Positions 36,121 to 50,279 are shown, counted from the stretch's first letter. The stretch: 64,000 nt of DNA from Callaeas wilsoni (GCA_013398955.1 VWPU01014160.1:151440-215439), one strand, 5' to 3'. The notes: a model not told the origin generated them from the sequence alone. Numbers and translations are program-made.

Positions 36121-39100
36121 CTCCTGGAAAACACTATTGCAGTCATCATAGCAAGTACTAAATTTGCAAAGACTTACTTCTTTCATTTTTGCAAGAACTA
36201 CAACACTGCTATAACTGTTCATGAAAATGTAAATATTTGCATGATGGGGAACACAAAAATTTGTGTAAGAACAAGCAAAGCAAACCTGAGATTAAAGATT
36301 TTTATAAACCCAGTTCTATGGAGAGAGACTAATCAGTCAGAGAATACTGTGTTGTTCCCCAGCACCTATAATACAGCTTATGCAATGGGACTAAAATCAA
36401 TTAATATATACAGAATTAGGCCAACATAATTCCCAAACTGATTTTTCTTGTATATCTATCAAGAGAGGGAAGGCAAGAAGATTCTCACTTTCGCACACAC
36501 ACTCCCATGCACAATCCATAGTTCAAAATAGTCAGTTTTGCCAAGCAGGCTTTTTTGAAGTTCAACATCTGCATCATAAAAATTAAATGAAAAGGAAGCA
36601 AAAGAATCTCAGTTACAATGGTGACTGAAAGCTCTAAATTTTGGAATAATCATCTTATCTTTCAGAAAACGCAAGATGAATTTTTGCCCTGACCTCTCTA
36701 CCATTAACTTAAAAAAATCCTGGTTTATGCAAGTGATATACTTAGATTAAAAACCTAACTAGCTACCTATTTATGTGGGGTCTTTTTTTTCATCCATCTT
36801 CCATTTTACTTTGTAGCATTTCTTTTAATAATTATAAATGTTTGGGGGAAAACAGATGGAAAATATTAGCTTTCCCCAGATGGATGTTTTTTAAGAGAAG
36901 TCTTTATTATATATGCAACTATTACATTCCATGTTTGATTTGACTCATAAATAATTTCTTTCCTATGACTAATAAAAAATTGTTCCTTGACTGTCAGAAA
37001 ATGAAAATGCTCTGGATATAATTCTGTTGTGATAACTACACAATGATTACTGAAATCTTCTAAAAAATTTATACGTAAGACTTAAAAGAAAGATCACACA
37101 CTCTAAAAGTATATATGCAGATTTACACATTAGGTTAGCAACTAAAAGGCAGTAAATCTATCACCCAATAATGCATCAGAAGTAAATAACAAAAATCAAA
37201 ACCCTCTTCCTTATTCATGCCAAAATACAGACTGAATTATAAAGTTCTCATACAGGAGCAGTGCCTTCTGAGACTAACACATTCTTTCCAATTCAGGATG
37301 CAGAAAAATTAATTTGCTACCCAGCCAAATTGCTCTACTACCATCCAGGTACAGTAATGTTTTCCCTTGTGATTTACAGAGGCAAATTTCAGATGTTCAG
37401 CTCTCTGAGACAATGGTTATATTCTAATCAAAGCACCACTCAGTCGTGGGAAAACTCAAAGTATAACTATTCTAGAAGAAATTAAAATATATAGCTATTA
37501 AAATACATTTTTTATTTTTTTGAGGAGGAATGGCTTCTTGGGGCTTTTTTCCATATTCTCCAAAACAACTTACAGTAAAAGCTCTCTGAAAAACCTGGAA
37601 GTCTGTCATTCAATTTACCCTACTAACAGATTAAAAAGGGATGTTTTGGGGAATGTATTGCATACGCTTAATTTTCGTCTCCCAGACAACTGGCATTCAT
37701 TAAGCTTTGTATTAAATTTTCTCGTATGTGTTTCTCATATTCCTTGATACCTATGTATTCCCTCCAGATAGCAAATTCCTCTAAAATATGGACAGCCAAA
37801 AAGAAATATTAGAACAGGTTCGTATACCTTTAAAGCATATTGCTTCAAACCACCTGCAAAGTAAAGTTTTTCGATATAAAGTATTTCCAAATTTCAGGTG
37901 TTTTCAGAATTAATTTGTAGAACTTTCATTCTTTGACATGCATAAAAATGGGATAAAGTCTACTGACATGTTGGTTATTACCCAGTAACTTCTGAAATGC
38001 GAATACTTAGAAGATATCTCACAATGTTTGGTATAAGCACACAACGAAAATGGAGAGGAAAGTAGCTCTATCTGGTAACTGCACCTTAGCTCATTGCTGT
38101 TGCACATTCAGAAGCATGTAATTGTTTAAGATATTATCCTTTTTTCTGCACAAAAGGAACTCGGTTACTCGCAAATTGCAAATCCTGAGCCAAATGCAAC
38201 ATGCTGCGATGCTGTAAGAGGATTTGCAAATTTTAACTATCTCATTCATGAGAAAACACAACTATGAACTTCAGCATCTGGACTGAAGCACAGCCACACT
38301 TGGGCTTAGTTATTTTATTCAAAACTGCAGTGCATCAAAGAGACATCTAAATCTCAAGGAGTCTGCCAGTTGCCTGAAACAACAAAATAATTTATTTATT
38401 TTCAAAAAGCAGAGATGCCATTTAACCCAGCCAACCATAGAATTAAAAATAATTATTCATCTCAAGAAATGTGTTTAACAGTGGGAAAATGGAAAAAACA
38501 GTTGTGAAATATGTCTGGCCACCAGCTGTAAAGCTGACTGTAAATGCCTTTCTGCTTAAAAACTATTTTAATATTTTGGGCAAATATTTTTAGTTATTGT
38601 TAATAGGGGTGGGAAACTTTGAGGTTGCTCAAATTCCGGACCAGTATTTCTTAAGCTAAAACATTTATGGCTCCACAGTGTAAGACATGATTAAAGTAAC
38701 TTGTCTCACATCTAAGAATAAGGAAACTATCTAGACAGGACTTGGATGAAACCTACTTAATGGTGCACAGGAAGCCTCACACCTGACCATTTTGCAGTGA
38801 GTACTGTCCAGGTGTTCAAGATAGGGCAAATGGCCCTGAAAAAACAGCGACAGCTTGAAATTCTGGACAAATTTACACTGTCCTCAAATTTTGGCTGGAC
38901 ACATTCCCAACAGAAAAGAATATTTCTTTCAGGTTTCCCTGTTGTTGTTTTCTTCCAGGTCTTCTGTGCCATAGGACCAACAAATTTTAAGGTAAAAGAA
39001 AATAGAAGGGGAAAACCCTCAGTTTCTTTTGCTACTTAGGCTTACAATGAGAATTCCAAGGCCAAGAAAGCACTGGTAGAGAAAACTTTCGCAGCAGTAA

Positions 39101-41527
39101 TATTTAAAAAGGCATCTGTTAAGTGACCTAATACACGTTTCATGTCAGTAAATGAGTGTCAACAGATGTGCTTTTTTAACTGAAGGACTTCCTAACCCCC
39201 AGTTTACTACACTGTACTGACCAGCAATATCAAAAGGTGTCAGTAGAATTATGAAACCCAGGAGAGGCTAGTCTAATAGCAACCCAAAAAATTACCTACC
39301 TACAGCTTCCTTTTCCAGGAGGTGTACCATAAAACCCTGCATCCTCTACACAGAACATATTTTCTCTATATTTTCCAATAGAAATGCCTCTATCCTTAGA
39401 ATTCTGAGCCAAGCATGCCTCTTGCTATCCTAGCCTCCTGGGAAACCTCTTTCTTTCCCTGCCTGCTCCAGTAGCCTCAGCTTTCCCTCTCTTCCACCTG
39501 CCTAACTCTTCAAAGACCTTTTACCCTGTCAGACAGACCTCCAGGGCTATACAGCTTTTGGCTAGTTCTTTTCCCATGAAGGTAGTTCAAAAGAATGTCT
39601 GGGCATTGCCTTAATACTGGTTTGGGTACACCTGCCTAAAGAGAGAAAAAACCAATCCTCTTCTCTTAGGAAGCAAATCCAGGGGGTTACCAAAAAAGGA
39701 CTGCTATTAGAAAAGTTACAGGTGTAAAGCAGAAAAAAGCTGAAGATCAACATGTCTGCCTTGCCTTTTAGGTATCTGGAAATCAAAATGGAAACACACA
39801 AAAGTTAAATGCAAGTATTTCCAACTTTGAATTAACAGAAAGGCAAGGAATGGGCAAGGAAATGTAACGGCCGTAGTGTAAAAATTAATTTACAGTTAGC
39901 AAGGAACTCAAGTTGCTACTCAATAGAAACTCAATAGAAATGTTTCAGGTTAAAGGCAAGAAGAAAGGAAATAGAGGGCCTTAATGAGAAAGAAGAGCAA
40001 GCAACATGCTCTGCTGAAGATTGAAATACTCAGCTCCTTTTGTCTACTGCCTCCATAAAAATGGTGATACCTGATCACAAGTAGGTATGTACTGGAGGCT
40101 AGGTGTTAAGTTAAATTTACTGCATCTAGAGAGCTGAATGAACAATCCATGAAGTACTAGTGATCATTTTTGCAAACTGATTATCTTTGAGGTTAGAGAA
40201 TACCTGAGGGCTGTAATATAGAAAACAGAAAATGCATCTTTAAAGCGGGTCAAAAGCGATGATACAGAGAATCCGTATATCAGTGAAATTTATATTCCTA
40301 CGTCAGAGTTAGAACGAATTATTAAAAATACAATTTATAAGCATCTAAAAGTTATGAAAGCTGTAAAACAAGGGCTAACATGAATTTGCCAAGAACATGC
40401 TTCTGTCAAAGCCTCTAACTGAACAGCTTGTGTAATGTTTGCAGCAATAGATCTACTAATTCTCAACCACAGTAAAGCTTATCAAAATGTTTTGGTGCTA
40501 TTCAGTGTTACATTTCCATTAACAATGTCTGGAAAACTAATTATATCAGGGCAATGTGGTTCAAAACTAAAACCCAGTGACCATATTAACATCTTATTGT
40601 CAAGGCGGAAAAGAAGTGGCCATCATTCATTTAATTTATAGCTTAGAAAACAGAATATAACACGCTCATATGGAATTTGCACGGGCCAACTTAAGTCAAA
40701 ATAGAATCATCCTGGTAACTGGAGAAATGGTTTTAATAACAATACATAAAAGTGCAAATTATTGTGAGAAATCAAATGGAAAAATACAAAAAGGGAAAAG
40801 AACAGCTAGGCAGCAATATAGTGGGAACAGATCTGGTGATTATAGTTACTGCAAACTAAATAGGTATCAACCCTGTGATACTGTACTAAGAAAGAAAAGC
40901 ATTTTCAAACTGCACCAGCCTAATAAGATATTAACTGTTCTTCTAAAATTCGCCAGTTTCTTATCATTAGAAGATAGAACACAACTTAAGGATCAGATTT
41001 TCACAAATTCATTCTCACACACCTAAAAAGCGCATACCAATCATCAGAAACAACATAGGTTTTTCTTGAGAAATTTATTTACTTGCCTGCAGTATGCTTC
41101 TTAGTTCTTATATCTATATACATGACATGTCAATAGTAAATTACTGCTTGAAAATTTGTCCTTGGATGTTCAGAAAGAAATCCTTTGAGATTAAATTTTA
41201 TCCACATTTTCCCAGCCACAGCCACTTCAATATAATATTTGATAATTTAATACTTGAATATACTCTTTCAATATTTACACTTCCAGTTTCGTAATGCATA
41301 CTTGAGATTTCCACTTCTCACATTCTCTATCATGTTTTAATGGTTGTAGTAAAAACAGGAAGCACTTCTTAGGTGTTCAAAGAAACAGCTATTGACATCA
41401 AAATCAAAACTTGAAATTAATATTCCAGATATTAATTAGCACAAGAGAAATTTCCTCTCACGGACAGTTCTCAAAACAAGGTATATCAATTGATACATAC
41501 TAGCAATTAATCCTGCCAGAGTCTTAC

Positions 41528-41607
41528 CATTAATTACTGGGGTATAAACAACAATTCCAACCAAGTTAGGATCAGATACAGTTGTGTCCAGAATAAGGCC
41601 ACCAATA
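41528..41607 (-). CDS. SLC41A2: SLC41A2 exon 8 (residues 392-419)
   Basis: 80 bp, the second shortest coding exon, between acceptor TTGTTTTTCAG and donor GTAAGA. It encodes IGGLILDTTVSDPNLVGIVV followed by YTPVIN, conserved in the family, with split codons at both ends. Confidence 0.96.
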
Positions 41608-42017
41608 CTGAAAAACAAAGCACAATATTTAGAATAAGGCAAGCAGGACCATTAAGGAATATTTAAAAGTTTTTATAGCAATCTGACTTAGATCATCTTC
41701 GAGCCACGACTTTCATCTCATCTTTCCCCAGAGTGAGCCATTACCTCACTCTGAGCTACAGACTAACATCACTACAGCTATTCACTTTTTAAAATAGGCT
41801 TCTTGTATAACAAAGACCACAGACCATTAGCCAATTCCTCTAATTTTAAGATTCGTAACTTTCATTGGATTCAATAATCTCTTAGACCAGTGCCAAAATT
41901 CTAAAGCCTGCATTCTAGAGGCTCCTTAATTATCCCTCTTTTAAGTACAATCAAGTAAGATGCAGAGAGATACAGGATGACTATCAAGATGCTTCCATGC
42001 AAGACAGACAGACCTAC
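41608..42017 (-). other. SLC41A2: SLC41A2 intron 7
   Basis: The shortest intron, 410 bases, GT-AG. Nothing else was seen in it. Confidence 0.9.
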
Positions 42018-42165
42018 CTGCTTATAATCATGGCAGTTATGACAGGCTCCCATCCTGAATGGAGGACAGTTCTGGTAGCTGGGTGTTTGGCAGCTATGAC
42101 AATCCCCATCGGAGTCAGAGCCAAAAAGAAGGCACCAACCAAAGGAGATACATAGTAATACGTCT
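42018..42165 (-). CDS. SLC41A2: SLC41A2 exon 7 (residues 343-392)
   Basis: 148 bp between acceptor TATTGTTATAG and donor GTAGGT. It joins exon 6 through a split Glu codon to read [19 protein letters not shown] and continues with [20 protein letters not shown]. It links the two MgtE-like halves. The open frame on this strand that is longest by length is a different, spurious frame; only the frame fixed by splicing gives the conserved protein. Confidence 0.96.
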
Positions 42166-44704
42166 CTATAACAATAACGAAGAAAAAAAAAATACAAAGC
42201 TCTTTTACTTTCCAGATATTCCTGTATGTTTTTCCTAATTTAGAATTCTAAAGTAAATTATGATCTATGCCATTAAAATTGAGGAATTTTCGTAGTCTTC
42301 ATTACTATTACACCTGAAGTTTCAACTACTGCACTGATAAATATGGTTAATATCTGCCATCTGTGATCATTGTCTCTCATCTTCTCAAGGACAGAACCAT
42401 CAGTACAAAGAAGAAATTTTGAAGAGGATTTTTGTATGATGCTCTATGATAAAAAATACAGTAAGGATCTAGAATATAAAACATTCATTCGTAACTGAAG
42501 AAAAATTTTTAAAAGAAACTAAATATAATGAAAATACATTTTGTTTATACCCAGATTCTTAGCATATGTACATTCCCTCCTTCCCAAAGCAGGTAATATG
42601 GTAATCTTTCCAGAAATAGCGTATCTAAAATGATGCAAGCACAATGTGCAATATTGAGACATTTATATCAGTAGCTCAGTTGTTTCATAGCCAGTCTGAC
42701 TCTGAAAATTAACAGTCAATTCTGCTGCTTGCACCTATCCATGAGAACTCCACCCTATTTCATACGAATACAACTGCAAACTGGTGAGAACCACCATAAA
42801 GCTGAGACCGTAAAGCAAACAGCTGCTTCCACAGAAAGAACATATTTTTTCCGATTACTCGGTTTTATAATCCCATTGTCACAGAAGCTACTACAGTGAT
42901 CCAAGACTTCTTAATTCAAGAGAGAGATAAATAATGGAAAATTTATCCTAATGGCACATATATACGTATAAACTGTGCAAATATTTCACTTTGAAATATT
43001 TGTTTTATGAGAAGCGTGGTCAGGTACCTAATGTTAAAACATTTTGTCAAAACCGTCAAAATTTAGGCAAGGCTTACAGCAAAATATATGTTAAATTAAC
43101 AGGTTGAAATAGTTAACATAGATCACACAAACACTTTGGCAAAGAGGAGTAGTTGGTATATAAAAAGTATCCTCACCCATGCGTTACAGCTTATTACAAT
43201 GGCAGCAAATCCAGGTAATTACTACTTTGATGCTACCTTAGTGGATCTCCCGAAAGAATTGCTGTAGAATTTTTAGAAGTTACTACCCCTCTGCATTGAG
43301 TAACAACCTCTGCAGCACAGCCAGCAGAAAACATAGCAAGTTATATTTCCCTGGGCAAACTCAAAGTAGAAAGCTATTAGAAGGAGAACAAGACAAAGCC
43401 CAAAAGAGAAGTAATTTTTTCCTGTCCTTATCTAATTATTCTGCAGTTTATTATCTCCCTCTTCCCTTGTGGGGCCATTTTTTCCTCCTTTCACCTCTTT
43501 CTGTGACCTAAGAGGTGGACCAGTGAGAATACTCAGCTCCAGTCTAACTCTTGGGAACAGTGAGGGACTTTTTTTTTAAAAAAATCTATGGGAGACTCTA
43601 CTTGTAGAGCATCTTACTATAACAATCTAAATAGATTAACCTTGAGATGCATCTTTAAAGAAAGGGCATACATCTTCCTCTTCATATTTAATTCACAGGA
43701 GAAGCAAATGCATTCTACAATAGCTGGAGAATGGGAAGAGAAAATAAATGGCTTCTCTTTTAGGGCTCATTTCAGTCCATTTTGTTAGATTTACAGCAGG
43801 CAGCTTACAATGGGAAATGGAATCTTGCTCAAATAATGCGGCCTCTAGTAGAAATTAGAGGTAAACTGGAAATACACTGCTTCAAAAAACTGGCAGGAAC
43901 CTGAAAACAATAATGCGAATCACACAATTTGTCTTCTCAACCCAGATCCAGCAGCTATGGGAGCTAAATGCACATTCTGTGAGAAAAATGGAAAGCTTTA
44001 AGGACATTTTCAAATCATTGCTGACAAATGACAGGCAACACGGAGCTCCACATGTAATTTACTGGGTGTTCCTATTCCGGAGCAGTTCTGGTGCTCTGTC
44101 GGAGGAGAGGTGCCAGGTGCCAGTGACGGTCCTGGGGAGCCCTCTAGTGCTTTCCAGCAGCTATTTAACAAGAATTCACAGACACAGCTCTTCTTAGGGA
44201 GTTCTTAAGAACTGCTAAGCTTTTACTATTTGAATCCCCGCTTTTAATAACTTTGTCACTATTTTTAAAGCACTCAGATGAACCTTTAGGAAGCTATATA
44301 TATGATGGTGCCCAAGCAAGGTGTTTCATTTGGCCCTGGTCTAGGTTAAAATATCCTTTCCCCTGTCTCCTCAGGGTATGCCATAAAGTATTGCATCAAA
44401 CCAAAGGCTGTACACCTCTGTTACAAACATAAAGCTTCTACACAAATAATTTCCATCCTTCCCGTCTTTTTGTCTGAAAACAACTCATCCCATGCAGAGA
44501 GCAGCCAGAACCTTATTTTGTTTCAGATCATTTCATTAGTTAGGCTAATAAGTCACAGGGGAAAAGAGTTAATTCTGAACACAGTTCAGAAGTGAATCCT
44601 ACTAGTTTCATTACTACCTATAAACTGCAGATTTCTTTTTAATGTTCCCATTGGGCTTCTTATTCCAGCACTGAGAAAGCACAGAAACAACAGAAAGGAG
44701 AAAG

Positions 44705-45140
44705 AACTTTCTTAAGAATATCTGTGCTGGATGAGGCACAGTTCTCATCTAGTCCAGTATCCTTTGGCAGACTATGGTCAACAGTTTAGGCTTATGGAGA
44801 GGAGAAAAGAAAAATGACAGGTTTAGAGTGATGCTTCTTTCAGCGTGCCCTGCCAGCTTCTGCTGTGGTTTGCATCAGGGATTTCACCTCTCAAGTCTCT
44901 GTCTGCATCTGCCTGTTCAATACTCCTCAAATGGTTCCTCTCTGACTAGCTTATCCGAAGTTCTCTAAAATCACTCTGGTCCTCTTAATACATCACAGCA
45001 GTAAGTTTCACATCCCACTCATGTATTGTGTAAAAAAGAGTCTCTAACTTTTTTTAACCTGTTGCCTAATCATTCTCTGAATGCCTCTTCCCTGCATTCA
45101 CAACTTGATACACCTCTGCTGAGCTGAAGGTACTCCATAC
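44705..45140 (-). mobile_element. Ancient CR1 LINE 3'-end remnant, minus orientation
   Basis: On the minus strand the 3' end reads GGATACTGGACTAGATGAG and ends near CAGATATTCTTAAG, close to the CR1 terminus 'ggatactggactagatgg...attcttatg' seen across sauropsids. The sequence to the right, with 'gccctgccagcttctg' and 'aacctgttgcc' on the plus strand, fits the same element further 5' but is more diverged, so the right boundary is uncertain. Confidence 0.6.
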
Positions 45141-45867
45141 TTTTATTCCTTGTTTCATAGTTCAAATGCATGCATCTTGGAAGCCATCTATTTCCAAGGG
45201 CTTCGTGGCATGTTCTTTCTTTAGAAAGACTCTCATGTTTCCAAAAAGAAAGAAATACAAAGACATTGAAAAAAATACAAAGAGCAGAAGGAGTCATTTT
45301 AGTGGTAACTAGATAATTACACACTTCACCAAAAGGGAAGTATGTCCAGAAGACATTATAGACAGAAAATTAGGAGTAACTCTTGAAAGCACACTGATCC
45401 TTATCCCCACACATGTGGGATCTGCTTTCCAACTGCAGTGGCAGAGCAAAATGTGAGTGGTCATGACAGCTATAAAAGCAGCAAAGGATCAGTTCAAACT
45501 GGCCCCACTTCTTTTTGTATTCCTCTGAGACACATTAGGACACCTGTATCTAGAAATGTGAATTTCTGGAAATGTGTGAAAGGAAGAAAAAAGTCCAAAT
45601 TTCTTTACCCATCTTTTTTGGGGGGTTGAGTGTTTTTTGCTTAGATTGATAGATTAAAAAGAATAGCATGTTATAGGAGAAATTGAAACAGTAGTAGTAA
45701 TTACTTACTTCTTTAGAAAAAGAGAAACATATAATCTGTAATTTATATAAAGCATAGGAAGCAGTGCTAGATACAGTACAAAATCATGTATGTTGTTTGT
45801 TCACAAATTACAAATGTCACTACTATTAAAATACCAACACATACAACTAAGTTTTGCCTGTGGTCAC

Positions 45868-45941
45868 AACTTAAAACACCCAAAAAAAAAAAAAAAAAAA
45901 AAGATAAAAACTTAAAACACAAAAAAAAAAAAAAAAAAAAA
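45868..45941 (+). repeat. Two tandem copies of a unit ending in about 20 A
   Basis: The string ACTTAAAACAC followed by 21 A (45882-45902) is repeated about 40 bases on as ACTTAAAACAC followed by about 21 A (45921-45941). It looks like a tandem duplication of a poly(A)-containing unit, and is likely length-variable. Confidence 0.8.
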
Positions 45942-47135
45942 GAAAAGAAAAAAGGAAAGAAGTAGAAGGTAGAAGCTGTTCAAAAAGACTCAGTATTAAC
46001 AATTTCCTGTCTTTCAGTCATGTGGGTTCCTCTCACACAGAGTGTTAACTGAGATTAGATGCTGACAACCTCTTCCAACTCCACACCTACCTAGCTGACC
46101 CTCTCCTTCTGCCCAACTTCCCTGGCACATCACTGACAAGTATAAACCCTAATTTCGAACTGAATTTTAATCAAACATATCAATTTTTGGGGCCTGAAAT
46201 CTGTTTTCAGCAGAACAACCCAATGTTCCAGTCTATTAAGGTTTTGGGGCAAAGCAATAAATCTAGATAAACAGGCTGTAATGAAATAAGCTCTAGTTAT
46301 TATCCCAGCCTTAGCAGTAACTAGGGACACTAAATTTCATGAAAATAGAGACTTCTCTATTTTTCTCATCAGAAGAAAAGAAAGAAGAGGTGCTAAAAAA
46401 ATCTTAATCTATTTTCACTATAAATTTACAAACTTCCTTAAAATAAGTGTTTAAAGAAAGTATTTGAGAAATACAGGTATTAGAATAGAATATGAAAGAT
46501 TTAAATATAGTTATGAAATAAACGCTATTTAAGTTTTAACAAAAATAGAGAAAATACTAAAAAAAACTTCTTTGCACACTGATACATTTACGCTGACATT
46601 ATGACAACACTTTCTAAATATGAAAATTAAATACTGAAATGAACAAGTGCAAGTCACACCGTGGTAGCTTGAGTCTTATTAAATACTTTTTCTGGCTGAT
46701 GTCGTAATACTTCCATATGAAAAGGTCTGGACAACGAGCACAGCTGTGAGGACTATATGTGATGACATCAGCATCTCTGGCAAGTTATGGACAACACAGT
46801 ATTTTATCTGTGGTATATTACACTATAATTGTCTACAATTATGTCTTTTAAAACACAATAGACTTTCAATAGTTTCTATGGAATGAAGTAGCTGCAGCAA
46901 TGATTTAATTTTGAATATGGCTCTTAACATTCTTTTCCCACAGCGAGAAAATGTTTTCACATTTTTTGTTTCTTCATTACTCTGGTTTGTAATTTGCATG
47001 TAGATTGCCTGTGATACTGTCAAAGTCTTTCAGATATTCCGAGATTGTGCCAAAGTTCAGGTTATTGAACAAAACCAAAAACATGTTTTGTTTTATAAAA
47101 ACAAAAAGGGAAAAACAAGAAATAAACAAAAAGGA

Positions 47136-47168
47136 AAAAAAAATTAAAAAAAAAAAGGGAAAAAAAAT
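47136..47168 (+). repeat. A-rich low-complexity stretch
   Basis: A runs of 9-11 bases broken by single T and GGG groups. Confidence 0.75.
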
Positions 47169-47337
47169 CACGGCATAATGTTGCACTCTTAAGATTTACC
47201 ATTAAATGGTATAAATATTGACAAAAAAGTCAGTCAAACTAAAAGGTTTGCTGAACCTCTGCCTCCCAGCCTTCTCCCCACCGTCCTAACCCAAAAGAGG
47301 TTCCTGGGGAGTCCTACACATTTAAAAGCACACTCAC

Positions 47338-47484
47338 CAAGGCAGGTGTACAGACCCTGACTTATCCATGCTAGTATAGCAAGGGTGATGAGATCTCCAA
47401 AACTTGCTGCTATAGGAGTGGCAACGTTGTCAGGATTTATACCAGTCTTCTTAGATCCAACAATAACTCCAACCATTATCACTC
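47338..47484 (-). CDS. SLC41A2: SLC41A2 exon 6 (residues 294-343)
   Basis: 147 bp between acceptor TGCTGACTTTAG and donor GTGAGT, phase 1 at both ends. The Gly codon split with exon 5 gives [16 protein letters not shown], and then [19 protein letters not shown], the first MgtE signature, whose Pro-Asp and Gly-Asp residues are conserved in the family and line the ion path in bacterial MgtE. The open frame continues upstream into the intron, but splicing and family similarity place the exon start at 47484. Confidence 0.97.
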
Positions 47485-49328
47485 CTAAAGTCAGCAAAGA
47501 AGACAGCACAGTAACTGTATCCACTCTTGTAATTCCACAGAAAATTCCAAGATCATGACAATTTCAAACTTAATAAATAAGAAGTCAGTGCTTTTTTCCC
47601 CAGGATGATTGTTCTTTCCATCCGATTGATGACTGTGTTTTTAAGTTTTAGCTATTTTAAAAAATGGACACACACTTTAAAATAACACAGTAAGTACAGA
47701 CACACAAAAAAGTCAAGAACTATCTGTACAATAAACTACCTTGCTTATGACTAGAATTAACACTACTGAAATTGTAAAGCAACTATTTCCTGAAGAAAAA
47801 AATATGAAGTGCATTATTTTCCAACCCTGGTAACTTCCGCTAACTGAAATTTAAATCAGCCTAGGCTGAAAACAACGTAAGATTAAATACTTTGACATCT
47901 GATATTGTGCAAGATTATTAAGAAGTTAGCCCCAAACACCAAGAAGCTACATAATAAATTAAAACCAAGACAACATATAAAAAATATTACTTGCTCACAC
48001 TTGGAGAAATTAATTAAAGGTGTTAATTTGTATTTTTTCCTATAAACAGCAAGTAACCTCTGAAGAGTAATCTCTCTGCAAAATGCAAGTGGCTATTAAA
48101 AATAAAATTCGCATTGTTACTAACAGTCTTTGGCACAACCTGTGTAACTTTCCTCTCACCGTATATTATATATATGAGCTTCAACTGTCTATGTTATCCT
48201 TTATGCTATATTGTGTATGGTAGGCTATATTAGAAGTTCACTTTCAGAGAAACTGTCTAAGGAGTTATACAGCAGGAAATTCTCAAAAGAAAGAACTAGT
48301 ATAATCCTGTAGGATCACGGTATTTCAAAAGCACCCATTTCACATGTAGGAGGATGAAGCTTAGAAAGTAATTTCCTGTACTGGCCCATCACCAGGGCAA
48401 AAAACCAAAGTTTCTCTTCATGTCCAAATCATACATGAGAAGCGTAAAAAATGCACTCATGTTCCCCAGTTCTCTTGCTGCCCTTAATTCTGCACTTGAT
48501 CAAACCCAGTGGCTTTCTAGTCACTAAAAAACGTGTGTGCTCTTAATTCCACGCAAAACTTTAACAATTTTGTAATGTTCACATAAGTAAGCACAGCGAA
48601 GCAGTAAAACAAGGTAGTTACCCATTTCACTTGACTTACTATTCTTAAGACTCCTGACCATGTATTTTCATTAAGAGCATGTCACAAGTAGAGGTACTTT
48701 CCTCCTCCCCTTCACACCCATTAAGTACAATCTTTTACGGCTAAATGTTTCCTGACCAATAGGAAGAGGATATTAAATTCATCACACCATATTGCTCCAG
48801 ACAGACACTGGCACTGTTTGCAGAGCTGGACTTGAACTCGGTCCAAACCCTTCAAGTAATGAGCCAAATTGTTCACTTCAGACACAAAGCAGAGCACAAA
48901 CTAACACACAAGCAGCATGGGCAACCTGGAACTTTGAATTCAGCTAAGCTAACATCCAGGATCACTTGAGTTTAATTATCAATAAGTTTTACCTGCTTAG
49001 TACTAAGAATATATTGTGTACATTAACGAATATAGAAAGCAGGGGGAAAGTTCTCAGTCATGTGAGGTGAAATCTAGAAAATATAATTTTTTGTTTAGAC
49101 ATGCTCAGGAGGTCATGCGAATCAAATGCTTTCCAAAGACTATGACAGGAGAGGAACACTCTATGCCCACCTATATGGAAATTGCAAAAGAGCATCTTAT
49201 CTTCAGCTGGTTTGCAGATGTATTATACCTTACTGGACTTAAATTTTAAAGGAATAGCAACATAACACACACTCTGCATCCACAGAAAAATAAGTAACTG
49301 CAAGAAGTAACACATATACCCCGTTTAC
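47485..49328 (-). other. SLC41A2: SLC41A2 intron 5
   Basis: GT-AG intron of 1844 bases. No other feature was recognised. Confidence 0.9.
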
Positions 49329-49473
49329 CTTGTAAAAGAGAAGCTATGAAGGCAGTTGCTACACTGCTAGAACACAAAAGGACTGAGTGATCAAAGCGGT
49401 ATTTGCCCTCTGGAATCCAGCCCAATATAACTGCTGCCACTGCTGCCAGAAAACCAACTACTGTTGCCTGAAC
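49329..49473 (-). CDS. SLC41A2: SLC41A2 exon 5 (residues 246-294)
   Basis: 145 bp between acceptor TTTCTCTTCCAG and donor GTAAAC. It reads [20 protein letters not shown], then [20 protein letters not shown] and AFIASLLQ, two membrane segments separated by a short charged loop, and ends with the first base of a Gly codon. Confidence 0.97.
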
Positions 49474-50279
49474 CTGGAAGAGAAAGCGAATTCTTAAAAC
49501 AATTGACAGACATAGGAGAACAACAGAGTCATTTTCTGTTAGCCTTTCCTCCTATCTACATTTACATGCCAGGTATAACAGGACCATGCTCATTCATTTT
49601 GTAGAGAGGACGACAACCTGGGATGATTAAGAAAAACATTTTAGGCCACCAGAAAAAGCTTTACCAGCATTTTAAAGACTCCAAGGTAGCTAAAGAAAAA
49701 TCAGGTAGAAGAGCTCAGGATTTACGAGAAGCCAATGCCTAAAGAAGCTTCTAAACCACTTGAAGTAGTGAAGTTACAACATAAATATTTCACCTATTTT
49801 TTGAGCATGTTACATTATAACTTATGAATAAGAAATAGCTCTCAGTCTTAAGAGATCGTTGCTTTGGAGAACATGCACTCCTTTCCTCAAATGACCCAGC
49901 TATTTAAAATATTGTTTATTATCCAAAAGCTCTATCACACACTTCCTTTAAACATTGAATCCAATGCAAACACAGTACTAGAAACATTTGAAAGGTCAAA
50001 TTTAAAAGATTTTGCCAAATCTGAAATTTTTCTCTAATCAACCTCAGATCCTTTCTCAGAAAAAATTATAAAGAAAATACCCTTGGTACAGTCACAAATA
50101 CTACTTTACCTCCTCTTGTAACAAATATAAGCTCATACTGTTTTAGAGAAGAGCCAGTGTAGCAGAGCTAGTTTTGTATTAACACTGTTCATCTCCATAA
50201 TTACCAATGTTTGTGATTTAAGTTTGTCAATAGCTTCACTCACTTACAAGAATTAATTAAATAAACCCATTATATTTAC
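49474..50279 (-). other. SLC41A2: SLC41A2 intron 4
   Basis: GT-AG intron of 806 bases. Nothing else was seen in it. Confidence 0.9.

Larger units (their letters stand above)
32557..41527 (-). other. SLC41A2: SLC41A2 intron 8
   Basis: GT-AG intron of 8971 bases. It contains a T run at 32591-32605, two adjacent CR1 ends of opposite orientation at 33025-33466, and an LTR-like, CpG-retaining stretch at about 35560-36120. The rest is unremarkable AT-rich DNA. No exon of another gene was recognised. Confidence 0.9.
42166..47337 (-). other. SLC41A2: SLC41A2 intron 6
   Basis: GT-AG intron of 5172 bases. It contains a CR1 remnant at 44705-45140, a duplicated poly(A)-bearing unit at 45868-45941 and an A-rich stretch at 47136-47168 near the exon. 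No other gene was recognised. Confidence 0.9.

Noticed and set aside
40670..41026. 118-codon plus open frame in intron 8
   Set aside because: AT-rich codon content with no recognisable motif; consistent with a chance frame.
41901..42197. 98-codon minus open frame across SLC41A2 exon 7
   Set aside because: It is in the wrong frame. The frame set by the splice junctions gives the conserved transporter sequence.
47485..47524. Upstream extension of the exon 6 open frame starting MDTVTVL
   Set aside because: A good acceptor ends at 47485, and the extension has no counterpart in the transporter family.
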